43,511 nucleotides of DNA, taken from the NCBI GenBank assembly GCA_017435965.1, contig JAFSEA010000070.1:1-43511 (forward strand), written 5' to 3'. The notes under the pieces were generated by a model. It ran no database searches. It worked only from the letters and a program-made list of their open reading frames with translations, and was not told the DNA's origin. Positions 8,001 through 16,900 of this stretch are shown piece after piece. The position numbers and the translations under genes were made by a program. Within the stretch, counting starts at the first letter, position 1. Each line of letters starts with the position of its first letter. Source of the stretch: Oscillospiraceae bacterium (GTDB lineage: Bacteria; Bacillota; Clostridia; Oscillospirales; JAAYXM01).

Positions 8001-9706
8001 ACGAAGTCACGTTTGCAACGGGATTACCGCCGAAGAAGCAAGAGAACGCGAATATAGGCGAACTCGAATATCTCCTTGTACGAAGAGAAGGACAAAATCT
8101 TGACACGCTCTTCACAACGGTTTTGGAACCCTATGATGCCACGGATAGATATATAAAAGGAATTGAAAAGGTTTCTATGGTGCGCGATATTGCATCAAAG
8201 CCGGGTCTGGGTGATGCCTACGGAGCAGTCAAGGTAACGCTTGATGGTCGTACGGATTATATTATTTATTCAACGAATACCACGGCAGATTACGTTATTG
8301 ATGATAAAATTCAATTCCGTGGTTTTGGCGGAGTTGTCTCATTGGATGACAGCGGCAATGTTACATATACATATCTGAATGACGGAGAAAAAATAGGACT
8401 CGTCGGAGAAAATATAACCGAGTGTGTTGCCGCATATACGGGGCAAATAGCGGATTTTACAACGGAGTTTGCAAAAGAAAATTATATACTCTGGAAGCCT
8501 GCTGCCGGTCAAACCGCAGATGCCGAAGCCATTATAGGAAAGCACGTGTATGTAGAAAATGACGGAGTACAGAACGCCGTATACAAAATCAAAAACGCAT
8601 ATGAAAATGATAATGGCGATGTGGTTCTGGATATCGGTGATGTGTCACTTATACGCAGTTTTGTTAACACAAGTAAAATGGAACTTGGTTATGTATATGA
8701 TGTAGGTATAGGTCAGAAGTTAAGGATTCCTTTGTCGGATGTAAAAACATCAGCACCAATATTTGCTCCGATTGATGATAAACGAGCAACTGCGGGAAGT
8801 ACGATTAAATTTTCGTTTAAAGCGGAAAGCCCCTCGGAAAGAGAAATAAGCATTATCGGAACAAGTATTCCGCGAGGAATGCAGATTGATGAAAAGGCAC
8901 AGACGATTACATGGAAACCCGACTCATCTCAGATCGGCAAAAACCACGTTGCGATAACGGCGAATGACGGAACGATGGAAACTACCGTTCATTTCTATAT
9001 CAATGTCTACGGTTCCACTTCCGGTGGCGGAGGAAGCTCTGCTTCCTCAAAGCCCGTAACTCCCAATGTTCCGGAGGATAAGGAAGAAGACAAGGAAAAA
9101 AAGCCTGAAGTTCCTGAGCCCCCGAAGGACGAAACTTCCGATGTCCGATTCCGTGACCTTGGAAACCATGCATGGGCGGCAGATGCAATCAACGCTCTTG
9201 CAGATGATGGAATCATCAAGGGAACAAGCGAAGATGAATTCTCACCGGCTGCAAAGATCACACGTGGAATGCTCGTGACGGTGCTCTACCGTATGGAGGG
9301 TGAGCCTGCAACGAACAGAAGCATCCCCTTCTCCGATGTTGACCTTGGCGCATATTACGGTAACGCAGTAATATGGGCAAAGCAGAATGGTATCGTAAAC
9401 GGTGTGACCGAGAATGAATTTGCACCTGATGCAAACCTCGCCCGTGAGCAGTTTGCAACAATTATACACAGATATGCAAGCTTCAAGGAATACGATGTAT
9501 CTGTTGGCGAGAACACAAACATTCTCTCCTATAACGATGCGGAAAGCATTTCCGAATATGCAATCGGAGCAATGCAGTACACGGTAGGTTCGGGACTTAT
9601 AAAGGGTAAGACAGAATCAACCCTCAACCCGAAGGATACCGCAACAAGAGCAGAAATGGCAGTAATCATAAAGCGATTCCTCGACCTCACTGCTGAAGAA
9701 AAGTAA
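2024..9706 (+). CDS. Giant SLH-anchored heparinase II/III-like protein (giant 1)
   Basis: A 2560-aa exported surface protein, probably a lyase of a uronate-containing polysaccharide. The Sec signal peptide ends near residue 27 (NASA). Residues about 30-550 and 740-930 hold three beta-sandwich-like modules marked by W-x-A-F-K-x-K-x-P-x-x-G-x-Y. Big_2-type Ig domains lie between and after them (about 255-335, 550-640, 935-1120). A zinc-ribbon-like insert has Cys1196/1199 and Cys1225/1228. The alpha/alpha toroid (about 1125-1650) carries GNFGMHH (His1534, His1535) and an RDGxGxExxPxY segment with Tyr1601. The beta-sandwich half has His1770-Gly-His1772 and an SHNTVVVN strand. A He_PIG-like domain (about 2243-2335), a Gly/Ser/Pro linker and three SLH repeats (about 2375-2555) follow, tethering it to the wall. 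An SD-like AGTGAGG precedes the ATG. Of giants 1-3 only this one keeps histidine at the toroid site, so it is the best candidate for an active lyase. Substrate unknown. Confidence 0.88.
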   Translation: MKKVLSFVLIFAFFAGMLPQVTLNASAESNSVTYTFTYTARPDAARATTLEASDGTWNSVYKNFPANPTSPGENWAYLGTGTGRAISGNAYVQIAGYVKTNKYAADDWTAFKIKVPESGIYKLSAATGYAYANASPDLGIYIVPLDETYSAIFAEGNTDTYGTISGQYRSGYKSFSALGIPESAKIGFTTSLYSKTATNNAALSLSDTNGCELEAGKEYALIWRTTSIGAQTLTSLTFTYEVKSEEKLTAIEASFDDVIVGSRLNADVIWKCGDKEIENASGQVSLEIEEDKNGVLISDGSGGIYAKAAGTAKLKVTGTLDGISASVSVPITVTGGEAYSGKDVQYLFYQNAYEGFSSVGFTASEVNEETFANGCTCLDYGETRPWAFVAAKASRPDKSGMFFKLYAKYLDLSGKIGEWAAFKVKVPAPGKYIMDVGGYTYASGGKANIYMVPYEEDMTFSVISENIDKYTAGENLVASADFNGSATDSVVQKAVGSFVADENLDYTKGYTDYLMVVTTNRSDIKTSAYYVLLHSINLVGSGGIDKVDVDVSDTEIGVGEEIVVESVTATYPNGGNFNLDEAFIRHSVTDESLEILRVSDDGKTFKALKEGTATIETLVLVEGSVATKKTEITVSAESAVMNAFLYGPDTALTGDTLSFETRIELNNRKIINGGEVTKYEIVSESDEGVLALTENGKTVVAQKAGTADIRAEVNIRGKILYTDTISIAILKEALSYDAYPVDFSIDLRQGTYSGDGYSTLQEITEYSEYRNWIYHDFVNPNPQYKIIELPAKTAKYSFILWSSATANGYLAFKVIFPTSGRYVAESYGYCRDRTPNLEMYVIPATKENDADLENLLVKDNKFYAGSAEHYRNTGIYFETNAFDGSANITEAGEYFVVFKCVPGTAYSLNQAYGEAWYNLSVNFKNTSVVSSAKLVAENGKEKIDVGEDISLGTEFFDADGNELEIDPSLVRAVYSSENESVATVDENGKVTGISDGKAVIFAKLSVGKATVNASLELRVEDVSGIDADAGIRASAEKSEIFTYDSTKLTLHATMNSGAVAEIPQEYITWTIVNGSEFADVSEDGVITGKAIGTVVVRAKVDPSYKDGVEEITIEPIEVRVIWDADSNPAIYTLEERENAKKNAKRYSWANDIVKAARKKADSYLEYVDALYNMAVPEGIPRYYHIGHKYDPQKFNCRYCGEDLSVEYGSYCWTTKPLVAEWKVECPKCKRLFPSNDFASFYELGRTESGVYWNYEQALMEHHKLFVCENGENCSCTDAPHPIDERMSEVWKEFYGFGKGYLANELYKEMDEKLGVVGWGVDDSRGYMQPYIADKELPGYDAKYYNKDGFAWYRDGTTEGPVQHTYVAYYAHEGVWYNHSGVSVIRDALYNFTTAFVYTGDAKYGRAGAILLDKIADLYPYFDWYQWAEFRGDKYRGKIVDPVSSNGLSRYFSNAYDAFLPIYNDPYVASYLSKNGARYEIDEIGNWKRDEDGNPIPINLKDTPGALRKNVEDNILIQIFDDVRRGKLWGNFGMHHAAVANAAVALNRAPESIEMLEWLNKYGVGYNSGAEANELISGGSMPQYFVEEVDRDGNGNENSPNYNAGWLTNLIYMAELLADYELYSEADLFSNPKFVKMFYAQVPLTLGGYYTAQTGDSGAVASTDLKLTTDYLLLAFKQLGDRKLAQAIHFANGGTTDGLHGSIYDADAEGVIKDIDRIVEESGALNLESEMLTGYGFAALRDGKKYDSAGSDTTSNTVRDFAMYFGGNTNHGHFDALNLYMSAFGLNLAPDLGYPEQTGSQPNRMEWVRTTLSHNTVVVNEKEHNGNDYVETPHHFDDSGRVKLMDISADVYEETEEYRRSVFMVEVNDEISYGVDFFHIKGGTDHLYSFHSQSDELSAISGLSDASGWETYEAQDGSLVGTYAGADVAYGADPGGLNSGKYPRGYTWLKNIRTYDSIEKDFSVEFKVKDWNKVLDEKRDIRLRLTMLGDTAVDEVTFATGLPPKKQENANIGELEYLLVRREGQNLDTLFTTVLEPYDATDRYIKGIEKVSMVRDIASKPGLGDAYGAVKVTLDGRTDYIIYSTNTTADYVIDDKIQFRGFGGVVSLDDSGNVTYTYLNDGEKIGLVGENITECVAAYTGQIADFTTEFAKENYILWKPAAGQTADAEAIIGKHVYVENDGVQNAVYKIKNAYENDNGDVVLDIGDVSLIRSFVNTSKMELGYVYDVGIGQKLRIPLSDVKTSAPIFAPIDDKRATAGSTIKFSFKAESPSEREISIIGTSIPRGMQIDEKAQTITWKPDSSQIGKNHVAITANDGTMETTVHFYINVYGSTSGGGGSSASSKPVTPNVPEDKEEDKEKKPEVPEPPKDETSDVRFRDLGNHAWAADAINALADDGIIKGTSEDEFSPAAKITRGMLVTVLYRMEGEPATNRSIPFSDVDLGAYYGNAVIWAKQNGIVNGVTENEFAPDANLAREQFATIIHRYASFKEYDVSVGENTNILSYNDAESISEYAIGAMQYTVGSGLIKGKTESTLNPKDTATRAEMAVIIKRFLDLTAEEK
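9230..9706 (+). repeat. SLH-coding cassette shared with giant 2 (copy 1)
   Basis: The last 477 bp of giant 1 align without a gap to the last 477 bp of giant 2 (18583-19059). Bases 9230-9327 are identical to 18583-18680. After a 7-base divergent patch another stretch of about 100 bp is identical. Upstream of the cassette the two genes are clearly divergent in DNA. This points to recent recombination or gene conversion. Confidence 0.85.
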
Positions 9707-9718
9707 AAAACAAACGAG

Positions 9719-9750
9719 CAAGAACCGTCTTTTGGGGCGGTTCTTGTTTT
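9719..9750 (+). terminator. Terminator of giant 1
   Basis: A 9-bp stem (9719-9727 with 9738-9746) is followed by TTTT at 9747-9750, starting 12 bp after the stop codon. Confidence 0.8.
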
Positions 9751-9763
9751 ATAAGGCGAAAAG

Positions 9764-9792
9764 TTGAAATTTTCTTTTTCCTATGATAGAAT
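9764..9792 (+). promoter_or_regulatory. Promoter of AraC-2
   Basis: TTGAAA (9764-9769), a 17-bp spacer and TAGAAT (9787-9792) give a predicted start near 9799. This lies downstream of the ATG at 9783 and so supports the start at 9825. Confidence 0.6.
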
Positions 9793-9824
9793 TATCTAAA
9801 ATAAGAGCCGGAGGGGGGAGAAGA

Positions 9825-10808
9825 ATGACTAACGGCTATCCGCATTTGTCAACGTTAAGTGTGCTGACCAAGCGTTTCCCATATAACATAGTGCCAATGA
9901 GCCATTATGAAACTGAAAGCTCCCCGTGTTGGCATGATTTCACAAAAATTCTTTATACCGTCAGTGGTTCGTATTATTGTATTATAAACAATACAAGATA
10001 TTTTTGCCCCGAAGGCTCTGTTGTTATAATATATCCGTATTCGGTTTACAAAATCGATTTATCGGAAACGAATTTTGATGAGATCAACATTATAAAGATT
10101 GAAATGAGCGAAAAACCAAACGGATTTTCTGCACTCACCTACGAAAACGGAGTGTTTTGCGGAAAAATTCTTCCGTGCTTCACCTCTCTTTCAAGTGACG
10201 AAAAAGAAAAGGCGGATTGTCTTTTTTCAAAAATTCTGGCAGAGTACGAGAAAAAGCAGAATATGAGCATAGTGCGTATTACAGAACTGATTTCCTCGAT
10301 TTTTTCTCTGTGTGCCGAAAAGTCCGATTCTCTTATGCCGAAAAGGCAACTGAAAAACGCAAAAAAGAGAGCAAAAGAGATAAGACTTGTGACGGACTTC
10401 ATAAAAGAGAACTATAAGCAAAATCTCACCGTCTCCGATGTAACTGAAATTTCAAAGCTTTCAAAAAGCGGTTTTATGAATAAGTTCAAAGCTGTCACGG
10501 GATTTACGTTCAATGAATATTTTTCAAGGGTACGTGCCTATGAAGCTTTGTCAATTTTGAGATATTCAACAAAGTCAGTTGCAGAGGTCGCCGAAGAGTT
10601 TGGTTATTCTTCAGATGCACGTTTTGTTCATTCCTGTGCCCGTCTCTTTAAAAAATCTCCGTTGCAGATAAAAAAGGACTGGATGAGATACGACAAGGTA
10701 TACGGAGCAGACATACATAAAGTGGACATTAAAGAACAAGCATGGAAAAATGTTTGGGGCGAGGAAGAGCTTTATATAAGGACCGCTAACGCAGAGGCTA
10801 AATACTGA
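9825..10808 (+). CDS. AraC-family transcriptional regulator (AraC-2)
   Basis: A 327-aa regulator with an N-terminal cupin-like sensor (SPCWHDFTKILYTVSGSYY region) and a C-terminal double helix-turn-helix, with QNLTVSDVTEISKLSKSGF as the first motif and SVAEVAEEFGYSSDARFVH as the second. It sits in the same orientation between giants 1 and 2, each side closed by a terminator, so it is its own transcript. By position it probably controls giant 2. The ATG at 9825 is chosen for the strong purine-rich RBS just upstream (GGAGGGGGGAG) and because the promoter at 9764-9792 starts downstream of the earlier ATG at 9783. It is more diverged from the other three AraC proteins here; ligand unknown. Confidence 0.88.
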   Translation: MTNGYPHLSTLSVLTKRFPYNIVPMSHYETESSPCWHDFTKILYTVSGSYYCIINNTRYFCPEGSVVIIYPYSVYKIDLSETNFDEINIIKIEMSEKPNGFSALTYENGVFCGKILPCFTSLSSDEKEKADCLFSKILAEYEKKQNMSIVRITELISSIFSLCAEKSDSLMPKRQLKNAKKRAKEIRLVTDFIKENYKQNLTVSDVTEISKLSKSGFMNKFKAVTGFTFNEYFSRVRAYEALSILRYSTKSVAEVAEEFGYSSDARFVHSCARLFKKSPLQIKKDWMRYDKVYGADIHKVDIKEQAWKNVWGEEELYIRTANAEAKY

Positions 10809-10815
10809 TTTTGAG

Positions 10816-10850
10816 ACTGCACGTCTTTGGCAACGTGCAGTTCGTTTTTT
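10816..10850 (+). terminator. Terminator of AraC-2
   Basis: A perfect 9-bp stem (10816-10824 with 10833-10841) and 8-nt loop are followed by a T-run at 10845-10850. Confidence 0.85.
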
Positions 10851-10899
10851 ATCATATTGATATGCGGAGTTTTTTAAAAAGCTTGGACTATATGACAAT

Positions 10900-10935
10900 T
10901 TTTGTATTTACAAAAGGAACTTCAATAAATAAAAT
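10900..10935 (+). promoter_or_regulatory. Promoter of giant 2 with palindrome over the -35
   Basis: TTTACA (10907-10912), a 17-bp spacer and TAAAAT (10930-10935) form the likely promoter, with start near 10942. The -35 sits inside a 7-bp palindrome (10900-10906 with 10909-10915, 2-nt centre), a candidate operator. Confidence 0.5.
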
Positions 10936-10986
10936 TATAAACATAAGCACTATGTTAGTGTGGAAAAAAGAAGGGAGAAAACAGTT

Positions 10987-13900
10987 ATGAAGAAACAAAG
11001 ACTTTTGGCAATAATCCTTACGTTGGTAATGATTATCGGACTTGTTCCTGCTGTTACAGTTCCGGTTTCTGTAAGTGCGGCAGAGACTGCTACGGAACCT
11101 GAAAAACTGTCGGTAACCTACAGCTTTACAAAAGCAGGTCGTCCGGATGTCAAACAGAGTGCAGACACTCTTGAAATACTCACAAGAAGTGGTGATCCTG
11201 CATCCTGGCAGACAAATACATACTCATCCGTGTGGAATCCGGAATATAAAGCATATCCGGAAGCTCCCACAGATGCAGGTCAGAACTGGGCATATCTCGG
11301 AACAAATGCGAGATTTTGCGGAGGACGCTTCGGTAGTGTTACCACAACGAATATGACAGCGGCGTGGCTCTACTGCGATCCGTATATTATGCACACCTCA
11401 CCCCACACAATGGGCGTTGAGTATGTTGACGGAGAAGAGTGGATTGCTTTCCGCGTTAAAGCTCCTGCAACCTCAACATATACAGTCAAGGAAATGACCG
11501 GATGCACCTTCGCAAACGGTTCAAAGCAGATAGATGTTTATGTATTCCCTTATGGCGAAACAGAAAAGACGGTATTCTCCGAAGGAAACGCAGATACATA
11601 CGGAACCGGAATAGTTCCTTATGCTCTTTCGGGAAGCCTTCTCTATGCAGAGAGAATCGGGGGTAAGGCATTCAGCAACCTCGGCGTTTCCGGCGATTAC
11701 AAGGTGGCTTCGGCAAATTACTATGCATCATCCACAAATACCAAAGGTTCAGCACCTATTTCAGGAGCATCGAAGTTTGAGCTTGAAGAAGAGAAAGAAT
11801 ATGTTATCCTCTTCAATGCAAAGCAGACAGGTGTTATGCATATTGCAAACCTCACCCTTGAGTATGACAAGCCTGTAGAGGTTGTTGAAATGCTGGATGT
11901 AACCTACAGCTTCACCAAGACAGGCCGTTCCGATGTTACACAGAGTAAGGACACCCTTGAAATACTCACAAGAAGCGGTGATCCTGCATCCTGGCAGACA
12001 AACACGTATACCTCAGTTTGGAATCCGGAATATAAGGAACTTCCGAAATCACCTGCAAATCCGGGCGAGAACTGGGCATATCTCGGAACAAATGCACGTT
12101 TTTGCGGAGGACGCTTCGGTAGTGTTACCACAACCAATATGGTTGCGGCGTGGCTCTATTGTGATATTTATATTCTACACACCTCACCCCACACAATGGG
12201 TGTTGAATATGTTGACGGAGAAGAATGGATAGCATTCAAAATCAAACCCCCTGCTACTTCCACATACACCGTCAAGGAAATGACAGGATGCACATTCTCA
12301 AACGGTTCAAAACAGATTGACGTTTATGTATTCCCCTATGGCGAAACAGAAAAGACGGTATTCTCCGAAGGTAACACAGAAACATACGGAACAGACATTG
12401 TTCCTTATGCTCTTTCGGGAAGCCTTCTCTATGCGGAGAGAATCGGGGGCAAGCCTTTCACTTCTCTCGGCGTTTCAAGTGATTACAAGGTGGCTTCTGC
12501 AAATTATTATGGAACAACAACCAACACAAGAGGCATAGCAGGCCTTTCGGGAACATCTGAGTTTGCTCTTGAAGAGGATAAGGAATATGTGCTTATCTTC
12601 AATGCAAAGCAGACAGGCGTTATGCACATTTCAAACCTCACTCTTGAATACGTAAAGCCCACAGGCGTGCTCACAAGCATTGAGGCAGAGCTTGACGGCG
12701 TAACCGTCGGCAGCGAGCTTTCACCGAAGGTTACATGGTATTCCGAAAGCAAGAAGATAGACGGAAGTGACGGCGAAGTTTCGATAGATGTTGTTGAAGA
12801 TTCCGAAAACATTCTCCTTAAGGCAGAGGACGGAAGAGTTTTTGCAATCGGCGAGGGAAGCGCAACCGTTAAGGTTACGGGAACTCTTAAAGGAAAGTCA
12901 AAGTCCGTTGAAGTTCCGATAACAGTCAGTGCACAAAATGCAGATGACGGAATAAAGGATATTGCGATAACCCTCACAGATGCGGTTATAGGTGCAGGTG
13001 AATATTCCTCGATATATTCAATCTCTGCAAAGGATATGCAGGGAAATGCGGCAGACCTTTCCGATGCATACATAAAGTATAGTGCAGACGGAGAAAGTGC
13101 AAACATTGTTGAGGTAACAGACAACGGAAGCTTCAAGGGACTTTCCGAAGGCGTTGCCGAAATCAAGGCATATATCGTTGCAAACAACGGCATAGCGGAG
13201 AAAATCTTCACGCTTACCGTGGATAACACTCAGAAGATAACCGCCGCATATTTATATACAGATACGGAGCTTCGTGTGGGCGAGCAGCTTGACATTACGG
13301 TAAGGCTTGAGCTTGCAAACCGCAAGCTTATTGCAGGCGGAAAAATAGTCGGCTTTGAGATTGTGGATGAGTCTGAAACCGGTGTGATGGTGCTCACGGA
13401 AAACGGACTCAGCGCCATTGCAAAAAAAGAAGGAAGTGCCAATGTCCGTGCAAAGGTCATTGTCCGCGGAAATGAGCATTATACAGATACGGTGAAAATA
13501 ACCGTTGAAGGTGCAGTTCCCGAATATCCTTCAAGTTTCAGAATTGATTTCAGACAGGGTACTGTTGAAGGCGATACTTATGAGTATATCAACGATATTC
13601 TCACATACTCACCCTCAAGAAACTGGATTTTCCATGAATTTACGGATTTCTTCTCGGAGAGATATGAAAGAATCTGGATGCCCTTAAAGACGGGAAAATA
13701 TTCTCAGGTGCTCTGGCAGAAGCCGGGCAAGGGATACCTTGCGTTTAAGGTAAAGTTCCCCACGGCGGGAACCTACAAAATTGACAGCGTTTCCTCCGAC
13801 AACTCCCGTGCGGCAAAAATCGGTCTTTATATCATTCCCGTAAACAAGAATAACACGGCAAACCTTGAAAAGCTGCTTGTCAATACAAGTGAGTATTATG

Positions 13901-16900
13901 TAAGCAGTGTCGATTATTACTACAAGGATTATACACCGCTTAAAAATGATGTTGAGCACAGCTTCGGAAAGAAAAACATCCCCGAAGCAGGTGAGTATTA
14001 TGTAGTTCTCAAAAATGAGCTCGGAAAGTCAAATTCGCTTGTATCTTCATACGGTGATGCATTGTATCCTCTTTACTATTCGTTTGTAAACGAAAATGCA
14101 ATGAACAGAGCAGAGCTTGTTTCCGACAAGACAACTCTCGAAATTAACGAGACGACAACACTTGTGCCGAAACTCTTTGACTCAAATGAAAACGTTATTG
14201 ATTACACTCCCGAGTCCATAACAAGCATTGCATACAGCTCCGACGATGTGAATGTTGTTACAGTTGCAAATGACGGAACAATTACGGCAAATAATGAGGG
14301 AAGCACAACCGTAAGAGCAACAATTGTCCGTGACGGAAACACGGTAAATACAAGTATAGCTATCTCGGTAACAGACAGCTCCGGCATTGATACCACAAAG
14401 GGCATAACCGTTTCCGCCGACAACAACATATACGTATACGGAAGCACAAAAATTGAGCTTTCGGCAGTTATGAACAGCGGAAGAAAGCTGAAAATTCCGT
14501 CGGAATATGTGACATATACACTCTCTTCCGGTGCAGAAGACATTGCAGATGTAAGCGATGACGGAACAGTTACGGGTAAAGCTGTAGGAACGGTTACAAT
14601 CACACCTGTTATCGACAGCGCATATCTTGCTTCCAAGCAGGCAGAGGGAATCACCGTTTCTCCCGTTGAAGTTTCAGTTTCTTGGGATGCAACGGTAAAT
14701 CCGGCAGTTTACACCGTTGAAATGCGTGAAAATGCAAAAAATAATGTAAGCAAATACGACTGGGCAAAAAAAGAACGTGATGCGGCTGTCAAGAAGGCAG
14801 AAAAATATGTGGAAAACGTAGAGCTTATGTACAGCCTCATTGCACCGGAAGGTCTGCCGAGATATTATCATGCATCACACGTAAACGATCCTCTTAACAT
14901 TTACTGTCGCTATTGCGGAGAATATGTGGGTTCATACAGCTGGAAGGTAGACCCCATAACACATCCCTGGAAGGTACAATGCGACAGATGCAGACGTTGG
15001 TTCCCGTCAAATGATTTTGAAAGCTTCTATGAGCTTGGTATCCTTGAGGATAAGTCCTGGAGCTACGCAGAGTCACTCACAGAGCATCATAAGATGTTTG
15101 TATGTGCTGACGGAGAAAACTGTACCTGCTCGCACCCCGGCGGAAATCCCGGAAGTGATTCCTGGTGGAATAAGCGCGGAAGTGCCGAGTGGTATGCATT
15201 CTATGGTTACGGCGTTGTGGGCGGCTATCTCAACAACGACTACTATGCAGAAGTAGATGAAGAGCTTGGAATTACGGGCTGGGGCGTTGACGATGGCTTC
15301 GGATATCTGCAGCCCTATGTAAGTGATACAAACAAAAAAGGATACCACACTTCCTATTACGAAGGTGCAAACGGAAATGCATGGTACAAGACAAGCGGAC
15401 TTTCAGGTCCCGTTCGTCATAACTATATCGCATACTATCTCCACGAAGGTCTGTGGTATGGTGCAGGAGAGACCGAAGGCAGCGGTATGGTAAGAAACGG
15501 TCTTGATGCACTCCGTGAGGCATTCCTCTACACAGGCGAGGCAAAATATGCAAGAGCCGGTGCAATCCTTCTTGACAGAGTTGCAGACGTATACCCCGAT
15601 TTCGATTGGTACGGCTGGACAGACTGGCGCGGAAACAACTACCGCGGAGCAATAGTTGACCCGGTATGGTCAACAACAATGGCAGATTCGCTCACAAGGG
15701 CATACGATGCATTCCTTCCGATTTATAACGATCCTTACGTCATAAACTTCCTTTCTTCAAAAGGTGCAATCTATAAGGCTTCGGAAGACGGAACACTTAT
15801 GCGTGACGGTGACGGAAACCTTATCCCCGTAAATCTCAAGAACAGCCCCGGCGCACTTCGCCGCCATATTGAAGATAACATTCTCATCAAGTCATTTGAG
15901 TATGCAAAGACCGGAAGCATCGCAGGTAACATCGGTACGGCGCAGAAGAGCGTTATGTATGCGGCTCTTGCGCTTAACCGTCAGCCCGAGACCGGCGAGA
16001 TGCTCGACTGGATAATGAGAATGGGCGAGATGTATAACACAGGTCCTGAGCAGGAAAAGCCCATTTCAGGCGGTGCAATACTCGCAAAGCTCATTGACGA
16101 AGTAAACCGTGACGGAAGCGGAGGCGAAAATGCACCGGGATATAACAATATCTGGGTTGCATACTTCATCGACATAGCAGATAAACTTGCTTCCTATGAC
16201 GGATATGAGGGAGTAAACCTCTTTGAAAATGCAAAGTATCGCAAGATGTTCCTTGCACAGGCGAGACTTCTTCTCGGCGGATATTATACTGCCCAGATAG
16301 GTGACTACGGAAGCGTCGGAAGCAAGGGAATGGCACTTTATCCCGATGAGTCCCTTGTGGCTTTCAAACACACGGGAGACAGACTTCTTGCACGTGCATT
16401 GTATTTCTACAACGGAAACACGGCAGAGGGACTTCGTGGCACAATATTTGACAAAGATCCCGAAAAGATAACCCGTGATATTGAGAAAATCGTTGAGGAA
16501 GACGGAAATTTCGCTCTCGAAAGCGATATGATGACAGGCTTCGGATTTGCCGCACTTCGTGACGGTGCAAAATATAATTCCGCAAGCAGTCAGACCGCTG
16601 ACAATACAACACGTGACTTCGCAATTTACTTCGGTTCAAACAACGGACACGGACATTACGACACGCTTAATCTCTTTATGTCGGCGTTTGGATTAAACCT
16701 CGCTCCCGATTTCGGATATCCCGAGTTTACGGGAAGTGATCCGAATCGTATGCAGTGGATTCACACAACACTTTCGCACAATACCGTAGTTGTAAATGAA
16801 ACGGAACAGGCTTCAACCGCAAACCCCGGAGTTCCCTATCATTTCGATGATGCGGGACGTGTGAAGGTTATGGATATTGATGCATCCAAGGTATACAAGG

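Noticed and set aside
12507..13229. 240-codon antisense open frame within giant 2
   Set aside because: Shadow of the coding strand, with Ser/Pro/Val-rich composition and no start signal.
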